Assembly: GCA_005885555.1 (NCBI GenBank) | Contig: VAWN01000002.1 | Location: 1 to 32,269, forward strand | DNA from: Actinomycetota bacterium | GTDB lineage: Bacteria > Actinomycetota > Actinomycetes > Mycobacteriales > Micromonosporaceae | Length of the DNA: 32,269 bases | Direction of reading: 5' to 3' | Shown: piece after piece, positions 1 through 11,296 of the stretch | How the letters are laid out: every line of letters begins with the position of its first letter | Numbering within the stretch: the first letter of the stretch is position 1 | The notes under the pieces: generated by a model | What the model was told of the DNA's origin: nothing | The model's input: only the letters and a program-made list of their open reading frames with translations | Databases searched by the model: none | Program-made: the position numbers and the translations under genes

Positions 1-225
1 ACCCGGGCAGGCGGCGTCGAGCATCCCGTACCCCACGTACCCGCCGTGCAGCGGCTCGTGTCCCGACCCGCCGCCGGACACCAGGCTCACCTTGCCCGGC
101 GTCGGCCCCTGCGCCCGCGCGATGAAGCGTTCCTCCAGGTTCACCGTCAACGACGGGTGCGCGGCGGCGACCCCGGCCAGCGCGTCGACCAGTACCTCGT
201 CGGGTGCGTTGATGAGCTTCTTCAT
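1..225 (-). CDS. dhaK: Dihydroxyacetone kinase, DhaK subunit (N-terminal part, cut by window start)
   Basis: The 75 visible residues match the N-terminus of the DhaK subunit, which binds dihydroxyacetone and, with DhaL, phosphorylates it in the cytoplasm. The start reads MKKLINAPDEVLVDALAGVA, followed by the glycine-rich family signature SGGGSGHEPLHGGYVG at about residues 51-66. The substrate-binding histidine that lies much later in the family is outside the window. The ATG at 225 follows a clear GAAGGAGT ribosome site. The MIP channel gene ends only 17 bases upstream on the same strand, so the two are probably co-transcribed as an operon for uptake and use of glycerol or dihydroxyacetone. 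dhaL and dhaM would be expected beyond position 1. Confidence 0.92.
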   Translation of the reverse strand, partial: MKKLINAPDEVLVDALAGVAAAHPSLTVNLEERFIARAQGPTPGKVSLVSGGGSGHEPLHGGYVGYGMLDAACPG

Positions 226-242
226 GGCTGAGACTCCTTCGG

Positions 243-1028
243 TCAGGACGCGACGGTGACCCGTTCGGGCGCCGCGGCCGCGGCGGGCGCCGGGGTGGCG
301 CGGACCGCGCCGAGCCAGGCATAGGTGGCCGCGGCGAGCAGGCCGGCAAGGAACGTGGCGACGAAGTAGGTCGGTACCTGCTGCCACAGCAACCCCTTGC
401 CACCGCCGACCACGGCGCGGGCGATCATCGGCCCGATGTACCGTGCCGGGTTCAGCGCGGCACCGGTCACCGGCGCGACGACGGTGATGACGGCGAACAC
501 GACCGAGGGGATGGCCAGCCCGTACCAGCCCGGCGTGGCCCGGCCGTCCGTCGCGGTGCCGAAGACCACGAAGACCAGCAGGAAGGTACCGATCAGCTCG
601 GCGAAGAACGCGTGCCCGGTGTTGCCCGGCGCGTAGCTGAGCACGCCGAGTCCGGCGTCCACGCCGGGCTTGCCGAGCACGCCCCAGATGGCGAGGGCAC
701 CGGCGATCCCGCCGGCGAACTGGGCGACGAGGTACCCGGGCACGTCCGACCATGGCGTCTTCCTGGCCGCCGCCAGGGCAAGGGTCACCGCCGGGTTGAT
801 GTGGCAACCGGAGATGTGCCCGATCGCATAGATCATCGCGATGATCACCATCATGAAGGCGAACGAGATGATGCCGAGTTGCGCCATCGAGAACTGTACG
901 CCGGTGGTCTTGGCGATCATGAAAGTTGCGGCGGCGGTACCCGGACCGCCGAGCACCAGAGCGAAGGTACCGATGAACTCGGCCACCAGTTTGCGGGAGA
1001 GCGTCACGTCAGCCATGGCAGCGCCCAC
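243..1028 (-). CDS. MIP-family channel (aquaporin / glycerol facilitator type)
   Basis: A 261-residue membrane protein with the two NPA half-helix motifs of the major intrinsic protein family: HINPAVTLA near residue 86 and ALNPARYIGP near residue 192. It has about six membrane helices and an alanine-rich C-terminal tail. It should conduct water or small polyols across the cytoplasmic membrane. The residue after the second NPAR is tyrosine, not the aspartate of GlpF, so specificity cannot be read from sequence, but the adjoining dhaK gene favours a polyol. The start is uncertain: the GTG at 1028 gives the longest frame and the ATG at 1016 gives MADVTLSRK. A strong AAGGGAGGTGAGG sequence lies at about 1054-1066, unusually far (about 28 bases) from either start. 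Confidence 0.9.
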   Translation of the reverse strand: MGAAMADVTLSRKLVAEFIGTFALVLGGPGTAAATFMIAKTTGVQFSMAQLGIISFAFMMVIIAMIYAIGHISGCHINPAVTLALAAARKTPWSDVPGYLVAQFAGGIAGALAIWGVLGKPGVDAGLGVLSYAPGNTGHAFFAELIGTFLLVFVVFGTATDGRATPGWYGLAIPSVVFAVITVVAPVTGAALNPARYIGPMIARAVVGGGKGLLWQQVPTYFVATFLAGLLAAATYAWLGAVRATPAPAAAAAPERVTVAS

Positions 1029-1088
1029 GGCGCCACCCGGGCAGCCGTGGACCTCACCTCCCTTGGGCGAGGAGAATTTGGAGACTGT

Positions 1089-1105
1089 GTTCGGTAGAGC
1101 CGAAC
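1089..1105. promoter_or_regulatory. 17-base palindrome upstream of the channel/dhaK operon (candidate operator)
   Basis: GTTCGGTAGAGCCGAAC is a perfect inverted repeat (6-base arms, 5-base centre) about 60-75 bases upstream of the MIP channel start. Its form resembles GTTCG...CGAAC operators of IclR-family regulators such as those of actinobacterial glycerol operons. That regulator assignment is inference, and no IclR gene is in the window. Confidence 0.45.
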
Positions 1106-1523
1106 GTTGTTTCGCAGAAGTTTCCGCCCTGCCCGGGCCGGTGTCAATAGCGATCGCAGCGCCGATCGGGACCTGGCACGCCGGGGCGAGCGGTACGGCT
1201 GGTGGGCGACCGGGCGTACCGGCCCGCCAACTGGTGGACCGGACGGTGGACCCGACGGTGGACCCGACGGTGCGGGCGCTGCTGGCCTGTCTGCCTGGCG
1301 CGGCGTTCCCCGGGTTCCGAGCCGCTCGGTGTGGTCGACGCGGACGAGGCTGAACGCGGGCTGGAACCGCAGCACACCTGGATGGCGCCGGGGCGCCCGG
1401 TGGAGTTGGCCGCCCGGGTCAGGTGGTCGCACCGGCGTCGTTCGGTCATCGTGCGGATAGGGCAACCGGACGCTGTTCGGATAGGCGCCTGTCAGGTGAG
1501 CCGGCGTCGCCGGTCGCGGCTAC
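1106..1523. other. Stretch without a recognisable gene
   Basis: About 420 bases between the channel promoter and the small CPQC gene. Open frames exist on both strands, as expected at this GC content, but none has a convincing ribosome site, a family resemblance or a consistent protein-like composition along its length. The stretch contains a 12-base tandem repeat at 1233-1268. It may hold remains of a decayed gene, because some short plus-strand pieces around 1320-1440 look protein-like in frame, but nothing can be named. Confidence 0.5.
1233..1268. repeat. 12-base tandem repeat, three units
   Basis: Three consecutive copies of GGTGGACCCGAC (the first has G in place of the third C of the CCC), followed by a partial fourth unit starting GGTG. 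It lies in a stretch without an assigned gene. Confidence 0.85.
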
Positions 1524-1700
1524 CTACGCGGTGACGGGTTCGCCGGCCTCCGGAGGCAGCGCGTCACGGTTCATCAGGAACCAGTGCCGGTTCACGCAGA
1601 CCACCCGGACGATCTCGACGGGGCCGGCGGTGCTCGCCGCCCTGCCTTCCTCGATCAGTTCCGCGGTCGCGTCGCACTGCGGGCAGCCGATGATGTGCAT
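1524..1700 (-). CDS. Small CPQC-motif protein, unknown function
   Basis: A 58-residue protein starting MHIIGCPQCDATAELIEEG and ending EAGEPVTA. The CPQC pair at residues 6-9 and a further Cys in the VVCVNRHWF segment suggest a small zinc-ribbon-like or redox-active fold, but only three cysteines are present, with histidines at residue 2 and in NRHWF as possible extra ligands. It starts 4 bases after the stop of the NHLM transporter gene on the same strand, so it is almost certainly the last gene of that operon. The AAGGG just before the ATG overlaps the upstream stop and would be a rather close ribosome site. No function can be assigned. It does not resemble a RiPP precursor. Confidence 0.7.
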   Translation of the reverse strand: MHIIGCPQCDATAELIEEGRAASTAGPVEIVRVVCVNRHWFLMNRDALPPEAGEPVTA

Positions 1701-1704
1701 GCCC

Positions 1705-4619
<2,915 letters not shown>

Positions 4620-4620
<1 letters not shown>

Positions 4621-6705
4621 CACCGCTCTCCGACCAGTGCGGCGTAGGCGCCGGCGGCCGCGATGAGATCCGCGTGCCGGCCCCGCTCGACGATCTGCCC
4701 GTGGTCCAGCACCAGGATCTCGTCGCTGTCTCGCACGGTACTGAGCCGGTGCGCGACCACCACGCACGCGCAGCCGCGCCGGCGCAGGTTGTTGCTGACC
4801 ACCTGTTCGGTCTGCGCGTCCAACGCGCTCGTCGCCTCGTCGAGCACGAGGATGGCCGGGTGGCGCACCAGCGCCCGGGCGATCTCCAGGCGCTGCCGCT
4901 GCCCGCCGGAGAAGTTGCGCCCGTTCTGTTCGACGCGGCAGTCGATGCCGCCCGGCCGGGAGGCCACCACGTCGTACAGCGCGGCGTCGCGCAACGCCGC
5001 GACGACGTCCTCGTCGGGGATGGTCGGGTCCCACAGCGTCACGTTGTCCCGCACGGTGCCTTCGAACAGGTACACGTCCTGGTCGACGAAGGCCACCGAG
5101 CCGGCGAGCACGCTGCGCGGGATGTCCTCGCGCGGCATGCCGTCCAGCCGGACGGCGCCCGACCACGGCCGGTACAGGCCGGCGATGAGCCGGATCACCG
5201 TGGACTTCCCGCTGCCTGAACCGCCGACGAGTGCGACCTGCCGGCCGGGTGCCACGGCCAGCGACAGGTTGCGCAGCAACGGTTGCGCGAGCGGCCCGTA
5301 CCCGAATGTCACCCGGTCCAGTTCGAGGTACCCGGCCAGCCGCCCGACCCGTACCGGTTCCGGCCGGGCGAACACCGTGTCGACCGGGAACGGCCACGCT
5401 GGCCAGTTCGGCGACCGGCTGGCTGAGGTTGACCAGCAACGCCTGGAACGCCACCAGCAGCCCGACCGCGAGGTGCCCGTCCATCGCGCGCAGCCCGCCG
5501 ACGAGCAGTACCACCGCACTGCTCAGCGTCGCCAGCGCCGGCCCGACGGTGGCGAGCAGCGCGCTCGGGGTACCCACCTCCTGCTGCCCGGCCAGCAGCG
5601 TGGCGTGCAGCCCGGCCCACCGCCGGAAGTAGCCGCCCTCGCCGCCGGTGGCCTTGAGCGTCTCGATGAGCTGCAACCCGTCCAGCGACGCGGCGAAGAA
5701 CCGGACCCGGTCGATGCGCATCCGCGCCACGCCGCTGCGCCGGGCGTGCGCCACCATCCGCAGCGCGGCGACGTTCAGCAGCGCCGCGGTCGCGCCCACC
5801 ACCGCGAGTTCGACGTCGTAGGCCCACATGACCGCCGCGTAGGTCGCCACGAGTACCGCGTTGATGAGCACGGCGACGACGTCCCTGCTGAGGATCTCGG
5901 CGATCTGCCCGTTGCTCTGCAGCCGCCGGGTGAGGTCGGCCTGGCTGCGTTGGGCGAAGAAGCCGGCGGGCAGCCGCAGCAGGTGCCGCAGGAATCGGGC
6001 GTGGCCGAGGGTGGACAGCACGACCTGCATCCGGGCCAGGTGCACCTGCTGTACCGCGGTCAGCGCGGCGGTCACCACCACCGCTGCGGCCATCAGCGCG
6101 AAGTACGGCCAGGGTACGGCGGCGGCACCGGTACCGAGCGCGTCGACCATCGCGAGGATGAACGCCGGTTGCACCAGCCCGACGACGGCGAGCAGCAGGC
6201 TGGCGAACCCGGCGACGACGAGCGCGCCGGACACCCGGCGCAGCCGTCCGGGAAGGTCGTGCAGCAGGCCGGGTCGCCGTCCGCCGCGCCGGAAGTCCGC
6301 GCCCGGGGCGAACGTCAGCACCACGCCGGTGAAGCTCGTGTCGAACTCGGCGACCGGTACCGTCCGCCGCCCGCCGGCCGGGTCGTTGATGAACACGACC
6401 GGCCGGCCGAACCGGCGCCCGCTGCCTTCCCAGACCACGAAGTGCCCGAAGTCCCAGAAGAGGATTGCCGGCGGGGTCAGCCCGGCGAGGTCGTCGGCCT
6501 CCATCTGGTGGCCGGTCGCGGCGAGCCCGTACGCACGAGCAGCCTTGATGAGCATCGATGCCTTCGAGCCGTCGCGGGATACTCCGCACAGCAGTCGCAG
6601 TTCCTCCAGCGGCACGTACCGGCCGTGGTGCGCCAGCACCGTCGCGAGCGCGGCCGGCCCGCACTCCACCGCCTCCATCTGCAGGACGACCGGGGTGCGG
6701 GTCAT
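4620..6705 (-). pseudogene. NHLM-type C39 peptidase/ABC exporter (ABC1 type), frameshifted at about 5391
   Basis: Begins at ATG 6705, overlapping the HlyD gene stop (ATGA). The first 438 residues are normal for a peptidase-containing exporter: a C39 domain with QMEAVECGP (catalytic Cys15), DFGHFV (His88) and INDP (Asp108), then membrane helices to about residue 438 (LLVNLSQPVAELASVA). At 5391 the frame is lost. The ATPase continues in the next frame as FPVDTVFARPEP..., with Walker A GGSGSGKST, signature FSGGQRQRL, Walker B ILVLDEATSALD and the H-loop, to the stop at 4620-4622. The linker normally joining the last helix to the ATPase (about 20 residues) also seems missing, which suggests a deletion of 3n+2 bases rather than a one-base error. 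The original frame stays open for 257 codons and runs into the ABC2 gene, so translation without a shift would give a 1,666-residue chimera. An assembly error is possible. Confidence 0.85.
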
Positions 6706-7496
6706 CGCGGCAGCACCACGTCGATCGGGTGTACCGCACGCAGGTGCACCGCCGCCGTCACCGGGGTCCGGCACACCAGCGGGAACGGTGGCCCGGCGCG
6801 GACCGACCAGCGGTACCCGCTGGGGGTTGCCGCGATGTCGAGCCGGACCATCACCTGGACCACCGGCCCGGCGGCGAGGAACCGGTCGGCGAGCGCGTCG
6901 TCGCCGAGGAACGCGCTGAGCGAGTCGCGCGCCTCGGGTGCCGCCGTACGCGATTCGACCGTGCCGTACAGGGTTCCGTAGGGGGCGGACGCCACGGTGA
7001 GGTCGACCGGCCCGCCCACCGCGACGCCGTCCGCCTGCCCCGCCGGCACGTACAGGACGGCCACCAGCCGTTCGCCGTCCACCGCGCGCTCGGCCATCGC
7101 CAGCGCCGTGCCGGTCGCCACCGCCTGGCCGGGCCGCACCAGTACATGACTGACCTTGCCCGCGGCGCCGGCCGGCACGTTGACGGTGCGCCCGTCGACC
7201 ATCAGGCGGGCCACCGGAGTACCGACCGCCACCCTCATGCCCGGCTGCACGAGCAGCTCGGTGACCAGGCCCGCGCGCGTGCTCTCCAGGGCGAACCCGC
7301 CGTCGGGGTACATGAGCACGCCGGGCGCGCCGAGCTCGCGCGGCAGGCTCGCGGTGTAGGCCCAGACGCCGGTACCGACCGCGACGAGCGCGGTCGCCAG
7401 CAGTACCAGCCAGGTGCGCGAGCTGGTCAGCCGGACCGGCAGGTCCAGCTCCTCGGGACCCTCCAGCTTGTCCAGCGCCGGCCGGCGGAACTCCAT
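6702..7496 (-). CDS. HlyD-like secretion adaptor of the NHLM export system
   Basis: A 264-residue protein with a short cytoplasmic N-terminus (MEFRRPALDKLEGPEELDLP), one membrane helix at about residues 28-48 and an extracytoplasmic part with a biotinyl/lipoyl-like half-motif (AGLVTELLVQPGMRVAVGTPVARL). This is the layout of membrane-fusion proteins that accompany peptide ABC exporters. It lacks the long coiled-coil hairpin of Gram-negative HlyD proteins and is short, as fits a monoderm host. Start ATG 7496 is six bases after the stop of the SpaB_C-like gene, and the gene overlaps the C39 exporter start by four bases. It probably links the two ABC proteins into one export complex, by analogy with other NHLM loci. 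Confidence 0.85.
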   Translation of the reverse strand: MEFRRPALDKLEGPEELDLPVRLTSSRTWLVLLATALVAVGTGVWAYTASLPRELGAPGVLMYPDGGFALESTRAGLVTELLVQPGMRVAVGTPVARLMVDGRTVNVPAGAAGKVSHVLVRPGQAVATGTALAMAERAVDGERLVAVLYVPAGQADGVAVGGPVDLTVASAPYGTLYGTVESRTAAPEARDSLSAFLGDDALADRFLAAGPVVQVMVRLDIAATPSGYRWSVRAGPPFPLVCRTPVTAAVHLRAVHPIDVVLPR

Positions 7497-7502
7497 CGCC
7501 GC

Positions 7503-8336
7503 CTACCCGGACAGCGCCCCGTGCAGCAGGGCCAGCGTCTCGGCCGCTGTCCGGGTACCGGCCGGCACCGCGCGGTTGTGGTGCGCGCGCAGCAGCCGGT
7601 CCAGCGCCCGGGCTACCAGGGCGGCGTCGTTGTCCCGCGCGGCGAGCCGGCGCACGCCGGTACCGTGGCCGGTCACCACCCGGGCCCGGTCGGCCCAGGA
7701 GGGCGCGAGCAGCGCCCAGTCCGCGCGGTCCGCGCGGGCGGCCGGGTCGATGAGCTGGCGCACCTCCCGCGCCGCGGCCGGCGACGCCGTCCCGGCGTCC
7801 GGCCACAGCGCGGCCAGCTCGGTGGTCCAGCGCGCCTCGCCGCAGAAGGCCCGCGCCAGCTCGGCCATGCCGACCGCCGCCAGTACCGCCGGCGCCAGCC
7901 GGATCGCCTCGACCTGCGCCAGCCGCAGCTGGGCCAGCACCGCGGCGCTGTCTGCGTGCCCGACCGCCACCGACTGCCCGGAGGTGCCGTAGGCCGGGCC
8001 GATGGCGGGCGCCAGGTCGACCGCCAGCCGGTCCGCGAGCCCCGCGTCGACCAGGTCGGCGGCGCACAGCTGCAGCTTGCGCAGCAACTCGGGCCAGCGC
8101 GCGCCGGAGGTACCGCGGAAGCACAGCCGGACGTTCGGATCCGTGCCGGCGTGCCGCTCGAAGAGCCAGTGCCGCACGCCTTCGGGCAGCGCCTCCAGCA
8201 GCGCGGGGACCCCCTCGGCGAGTACCGCGTCGTGCTGCCGCGGTTCGGCGTGCAGCCGGGCACACAGCCACGGCGCGTCCGGCCGGGCCGGCACAGCCGG
8301 GTACCCGTGCCGGCGCGCGGGAGCCACGGTACCCAC
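7503..8336 (-). CDS. Stand-alone thiopeptide-type / lantibiotic dehydratase C-terminal-like protein
   Basis: A 277-residue protein resembling the SpaB_C / thiopeptide-type bacteriocin domain, the part of class I dehydratases that eliminates glutamate and, as separate enzymes, the fold of thiopeptide pyridine synthases. Seen: an N-terminal WLCARLHAEPRQHDAVL segment, WLFERH (57-62) followed by DPNVRLCFRG (66-74) in place of the usual RYxDPxxHLRLR, YGTSG (116-120), HADS (127-130) and a C-terminal LLRAHHNR (248-255), matching the conserved HMHxNR region. The histidine at the DPxxH position is Asn68. No N-terminal glutamylation domain or separate LanB is in the window, so the reaction is unknown. 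GTG start at 8336 after AAAGGGG. It is the first gene of the operon with HlyD and both ABC proteins. Confidence 0.8.
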   Translation of the reverse strand: MGTVAPARRHGYPAVPARPDAPWLCARLHAEPRQHDAVLAEGVPALLEALPEGVRHWLFERHAGTDPNVRLCFRGTSGARWPELLRKLQLCAADLVDAGLADRLAVDLAPAIGPAYGTSGQSVAVGHADSAAVLAQLRLAQVEAIRLAPAVLAAVGMAELARAFCGEARWTTELAALWPDAGTASPAAAREVRQLIDPAARADRADWALLAPSWADRARVVTGHGTGVRRLAARDNDAALVARALDRLLRAHHNRAVPAGTRTAAETLALLHGALSG

Positions 8337-8406
8337 GGCCCACCCCTTTCGTCGCGTCGATCCTCCGGTCGCGACGGCGGTACCGGCATCCGGGAAAGCC
8401 GCGACG

Positions 8407-10842
8407 TTACGTGACGCGGGCTCGGGCCGACGCCGGCCGGCTGCGCCCGGCGTTGGCCGCGACCCAGGCCGCGATCTGGGTCCGCGAGCGCAGGTCGAGC
8501 TTGGTGCGGATGTGTTCGAGGTGGGCCTCGACGGTCCGTTCGGAGACCTGTACCTGCCGGGCGATCGCCCGGTTTGTCAGCCCCTGGGCGACCAGCAGCG
8601 CGACCTCGTACTCGCGCCGGGTCAGCGGCTGCGACCCCGGGTCGGCACCGGGACCCGCGTCCCAGGCGTCGTCCAGCGCGTACTCCAGCGCGCGCGACAG
8701 CGGCACCTGCCGGCCCTCGACCAGCAGCGCCTCGCCGCGCCAGTCGGGCAGCCGGGCCAGCGCACCGGCGACCGCCGCGCCGACCCGTTCCCGCCACCAC
8801 AGGTCGGGTTGCTCACCGGTCTTGCGCCGTACCGTCTCCACCGCGCCGACCAGTCGCAGCCCGCGCTCGACCCGCCGCTCGCGCAGCGCCGCGATCGCGA
8901 AGCCCTCCAGCACGTACGGCGCGATGATCGTGTCGAGCGGGTCGAGCCGGCCCAGCGCCTCGGTGAACCTCGCCTGCGCGGCCGCGGTGTCGCCGCGCTC
9001 CAGGGCCAGTACCCCGGCGGTGTGCAGCAACCCGGGCCGGCCCGCACTGTATTCGGCCAGCGCCTCGGCGACCAGTTGCCCGGCGCGCTCCAGGTCGCCG
9101 GAGAGCAGGGTCGCCCAGGCGAGGTTGTTCAGAGCGACCGCGACGCCGGGCGGGTCGGCGAGTTCCCGGGCCAGGTCGAGGCAGGCGGCCATGGTGTGCA
9201 CCGCCGCCGGCAGGTACCCGCGCAACTGCTGCGCGTACCCGAGCGTGGCCAGGGTACGGCAGCGCAGCGCCGGGCTGCCGTGTGCGGCGGCGAGCTCCAC
9301 CGCCTGCCCGGCGAGCACCAGTGCCTCCTCGGTGGCGCCGCGCCGGGCGGCCAGCCACGCGGCCTGTTCCTGGGCGAAGGCGCGGTACTCCGGATGCGCG
9401 GTGACGCGCACCGCCCCGGCCAGCCGGTCGCGCCCGTAGGCACCTTCGGCGCGTCCGTCCCCGCAACACATCAGCGCGGCGGTCAGCAGGGCCAGCCGCT
9501 CGTCGGTACCGGCTGCGTCGTCGGCACCGGCCAGGTACTCCACCGCGTGCAGCAGGTTCTCGTACTCGGCGCGCAGCCGGGCCGCGTTGCCGCCGCTGGT
9601 CAGGAAGCTGTGCAGCAGCGCGGTCGCCTGGCCGGTCAACCATCCGGTCAGGTGCCCGGCGGCGGCGTCGACCTCGCCGGCTTCGGCCAGGCGCCGGCCG
9701 GCATAGGCGCGGATCGATTCGAGCTGCCGGAACCGGGCCCGGCCCGACGGTCCGCCGGCCCGCGTGATCAGCGACTTGGACTCCAGCGCGTCGACGACGT
9801 CGATGACCGCGGCGCAGGACAGCGCCAGATCGGCGCAGACGGCTTCGACCAGCTCCAGGTCGAAGCCACCGGGCAGCGTGGACAGCCGCCGGAAGACCGC
9901 CTGCTCGGTCGGGCTGAGCAGGTCGTAGCTCCAGTCGATGGCGCTGAGCAGGTCGCGGTGCCGGGCGTCGGGCTCGCGGATCCGTGCGGTGAGCAACGCG
10001 AACCGGTCGGCCAACCGGTCGGCGATGTCGGGCAGCGGGAACAGCCGGACCGTCCGGGCGGCCAGTTCAACGGCCAGCGGGAGGCGGTCCAGTCGCTGGC
10101 AGATCAGCTCGGCCAGCCCCCGGTTGCCGTCGTCGAGGACGAAGCCCGGCGCGACCGCACCGGCCCGGTCGGCGAACAGGTCCACCGCGTCCGCGAGCGG
10201 CAGCTCGCTGCTCGGGAAGATCATCTCGCCGGGCAGCCGCAGCGCCTCCCGGCTGGTGGCCAGCACGTGCGGGCCGGGGCAGTGGCGCAGCAGCGCGGCC
10301 ACGAACTCACTGCACGCGTCCACCAGATGCTCGCAGTTGTCCAGGACGATCAGTACGTGCTCGCCGCGCAGGCTCGCGGTCAGCGTGTCCAGCAACGGTA
10401 CCGACGGCTGTTCGGACACGCCGACCGCGGCCGCGACCGCCCGGGACACCAGTTCCGGCCGGGTCAGCGGGCCGAGCTCGACGACGTACACCCCTGTGAA
10501 GCTGCGCTGGATCCGGTTGGCCAGTTCCAGCGCCAGCCGGGTCTTGCCCACGCCGGCCGGACCGAACACGGTGATGAGGCGGCTGGTGCGCAGCAGTCGG
10601 GCGATCGCCATCAGCTCGCCCTGCCGGCCGACGAACCGGTCCACGGACAGCGGCGGTCCGGCCGCCGGGTTTCTCGGCCGCAGCGCGGGCGACGCGCGTT
10701 TCGTCGCCTGTTGGCGGCGGCGCCGGTACGCCCGCTGGCGGCAGGCGTTGGAGCAGAAGACCGCAGCCTTCCGCGGGCCGGGCGCATCGGCATCCGGCAG
10801 TGGCGCGCCACAGCAGGCGCAGCTGTGACCAGCGTCGACCAT
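8407..10842 (-). CDS. LuxR-family ATPase regulator with N-terminal cysteine motif
   Basis: An 811-residue regulator. N-terminus: a small zinc-finger-like motif with Cys8, 10, 11, 30 and 34 followed by RQRAYRRRR. Then an NB-ARC/AfsR-type ATPase with Walker A GPAGVGKT (94-101) and Walker B region VLIVLDNCEH, a helical TPR-like region, and a C-terminal LuxR helix-turn-helix (LTRREYEVALLVAQGLTNRA... to the end) expected to bind DNA. A longer frame starts at 10899, but the ATG at 10842 has a GAGG site at good distance and begins just before the cysteine motif. It reads in the same direction as the export operon, 70 bases upstream of it, and is divergent from the precursor peptide gene, so it is the natural candidate to control both. 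Confidence 0.9.
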   Translation of the reverse strand: MVDAGHSCACCGAPLPDADAPGPRKAAVFCSNACRQRAYRRRRQQATKRASPALRPRNPAAGPPLSVDRFVGRQGELMAIARLLRTSRLITVFGPAGVGKTRLALELANRIQRSFTGVYVVELGPLTRPELVSRAVAAAVGVSEQPSVPLLDTLTASLRGEHVLIVLDNCEHLVDACSEFVAALLRHCPGPHVLATSREALRLPGEMIFPSSELPLADAVDLFADRAGAVAPGFVLDDGNRGLAELICQRLDRLPLAVELAARTVRLFPLPDIADRLADRFALLTARIREPDARHRDLLSAIDWSYDLLSPTEQAVFRRLSTLPGGFDLELVEAVCADLALSCAAVIDVVDALESKSLITRAGGPSGRARFRQLESIRAYAGRRLAEAGEVDAAAGHLTGWLTGQATALLHSFLTSGGNAARLRAEYENLLHAVEYLAGADDAAGTDERLALLTAALMCCGDGRAEGAYGRDRLAGAVRVTAHPEYRAFAQEQAAWLAARRGATEEALVLAGQAVELAAAHGSPALRCRTLATLGYAQQLRGYLPAAVHTMAACLDLARELADPPGVAVALNNLAWATLLSGDLERAGQLVAEALAEYSAGRPGLLHTAGVLALERGDTAAAQARFTEALGRLDPLDTIIAPYVLEGFAIAALRERRVERGLRLVGAVETVRRKTGEQPDLWWRERVGAAVAGALARLPDWRGEALLVEGRQVPLSRALEYALDDAWDAGPGADPGSQPLTRREYEVALLVAQGLTNRAIARQVQVSERTVEAHLEHIRTKLDLRSRTQIAAWVAANAGRSRPASARARVT

Positions 10843-10959
10843 GCGGTACCTCGGGGAAGACAACGTAATCAGCGAAACACGGCCTTGATCGAAGACCAAC
10901 GCGGGAGAGGTAGGGTTTATTGATCCGTGACTATTGGTTGGTACCGGGTTCCGCTGGCA

Positions 10960-10972
10960 TCACGCCACGTGA
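10960..10972. promoter_or_regulatory. Inverted repeat in the divergent regulator/peptide intergenic region
   Basis: TCACGCCACGTGA is a perfect 5-3-5 inverted repeat, with a further partly overlapping ACGTG just downstream (CACGTGACGTGCC). It sits between the LuxR regulator start (10842) and the peptide gene (11092). It could be a binding site for that regulator. No convincing -35/-10 pair for the peptide gene was found, so the promoter itself is not placed. Confidence 0.3.
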
Positions 10973-11091
10973 CGTGCCCGGATGCGGCGTTGCGTAACGG
11001 TCGCGGTTATCCCCGATGAGGGACCCGGCGTGGTCCGCGAGGCTCGTCAGTGCCGGAGACACCGGCACGAGGAGCACAGGAGGACAGACCA

Positions 11092-11232
11092 ATGGCGATC
11101 CGGACCAAGAGCAAGAAGACCGCGCAGCCGACCAAGACCACCCGCATCGACAAGCGCGAACTCAGCCAGGCCGAACTGGAGCAGGTGTCCGGCGGCGACG
11201 GCGGCGGCTCCCGCTTCGGCACCGTCATCTGA
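11092..11232 (+). CDS. Double-glycine-leader precursor peptide (candidate RiPP or bacteriocin)
   Basis: A 46-residue peptide starting MAIRTKSKKTAQPTKTTRID. Its leader ends in LSQAELEQVSGG, which fits the canonical pattern of class II bacteriocin / C39-processed leaders at every position: Leu-12, Ser-11, Glu-8, Leu-7, Val-4, Gly-2, Gly-1. Cleavage after GG would leave the 11-residue core DGGGSRFGTVI, which has one Ser, one Thr and no Cys, so neither lanthionine nor thiazole chemistry fits. The ATG at 11092 follows a strong AGGAGG site; an upstream in-frame ATG at 11050 lacks one. The nearest partners are the NHLM exporter genes with a C39 peptidase, the SpaB_C-like protein and the LuxR regulator, all divergent. 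A GNRA-looped terminator follows 18 bases after the stop. Function is unknown; antibacterial or signalling roles are both possible. Confidence 0.82.
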   Translation: MAIRTKSKKTAQPTKTTRIDKRELSQAELEQVSGGDGGGSRFGTVI

Positions 11233-11250
11233 ACAGTCCGGACAGCCCGG

Positions 11251-11284
11251 GGCGGGCCGGACCGCGCAAGCGGACCGGCCCGCC
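11251..11284 (+). terminator. Hairpin terminator after the precursor peptide gene
   Basis: Ten-base arms GGCGGGCCGG / CCGGCCCGCC, an A-A mismatch, then CCGC-GCAA-GCGG with a GCAA (GNRA) tetraloop. It starts 18 bases after the peptide stop codon. There is no T-tract, as is common in high-GC actinobacteria. Confidence 0.7.
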
Positions 11285-11296
11285 GGCCTGTGTGCC

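Noticed and set aside
1107-1534. Several 90-150-codon open frames on both strands in the 1.1-1.5 kb stretch
   Set aside because: They overlap each other, have no good ribosome sites, are rich in Arg/Pro/Gly as shadow frames are, and run through a 12-base tandem repeat. None resembles a known family.
11050-11091. A longer precursor peptide starting at 11050
   Set aside because: The added residues (MPETPARGAQEDRP) have no ribosome site, and an AGGAGG lies directly before the ATG at 11092.
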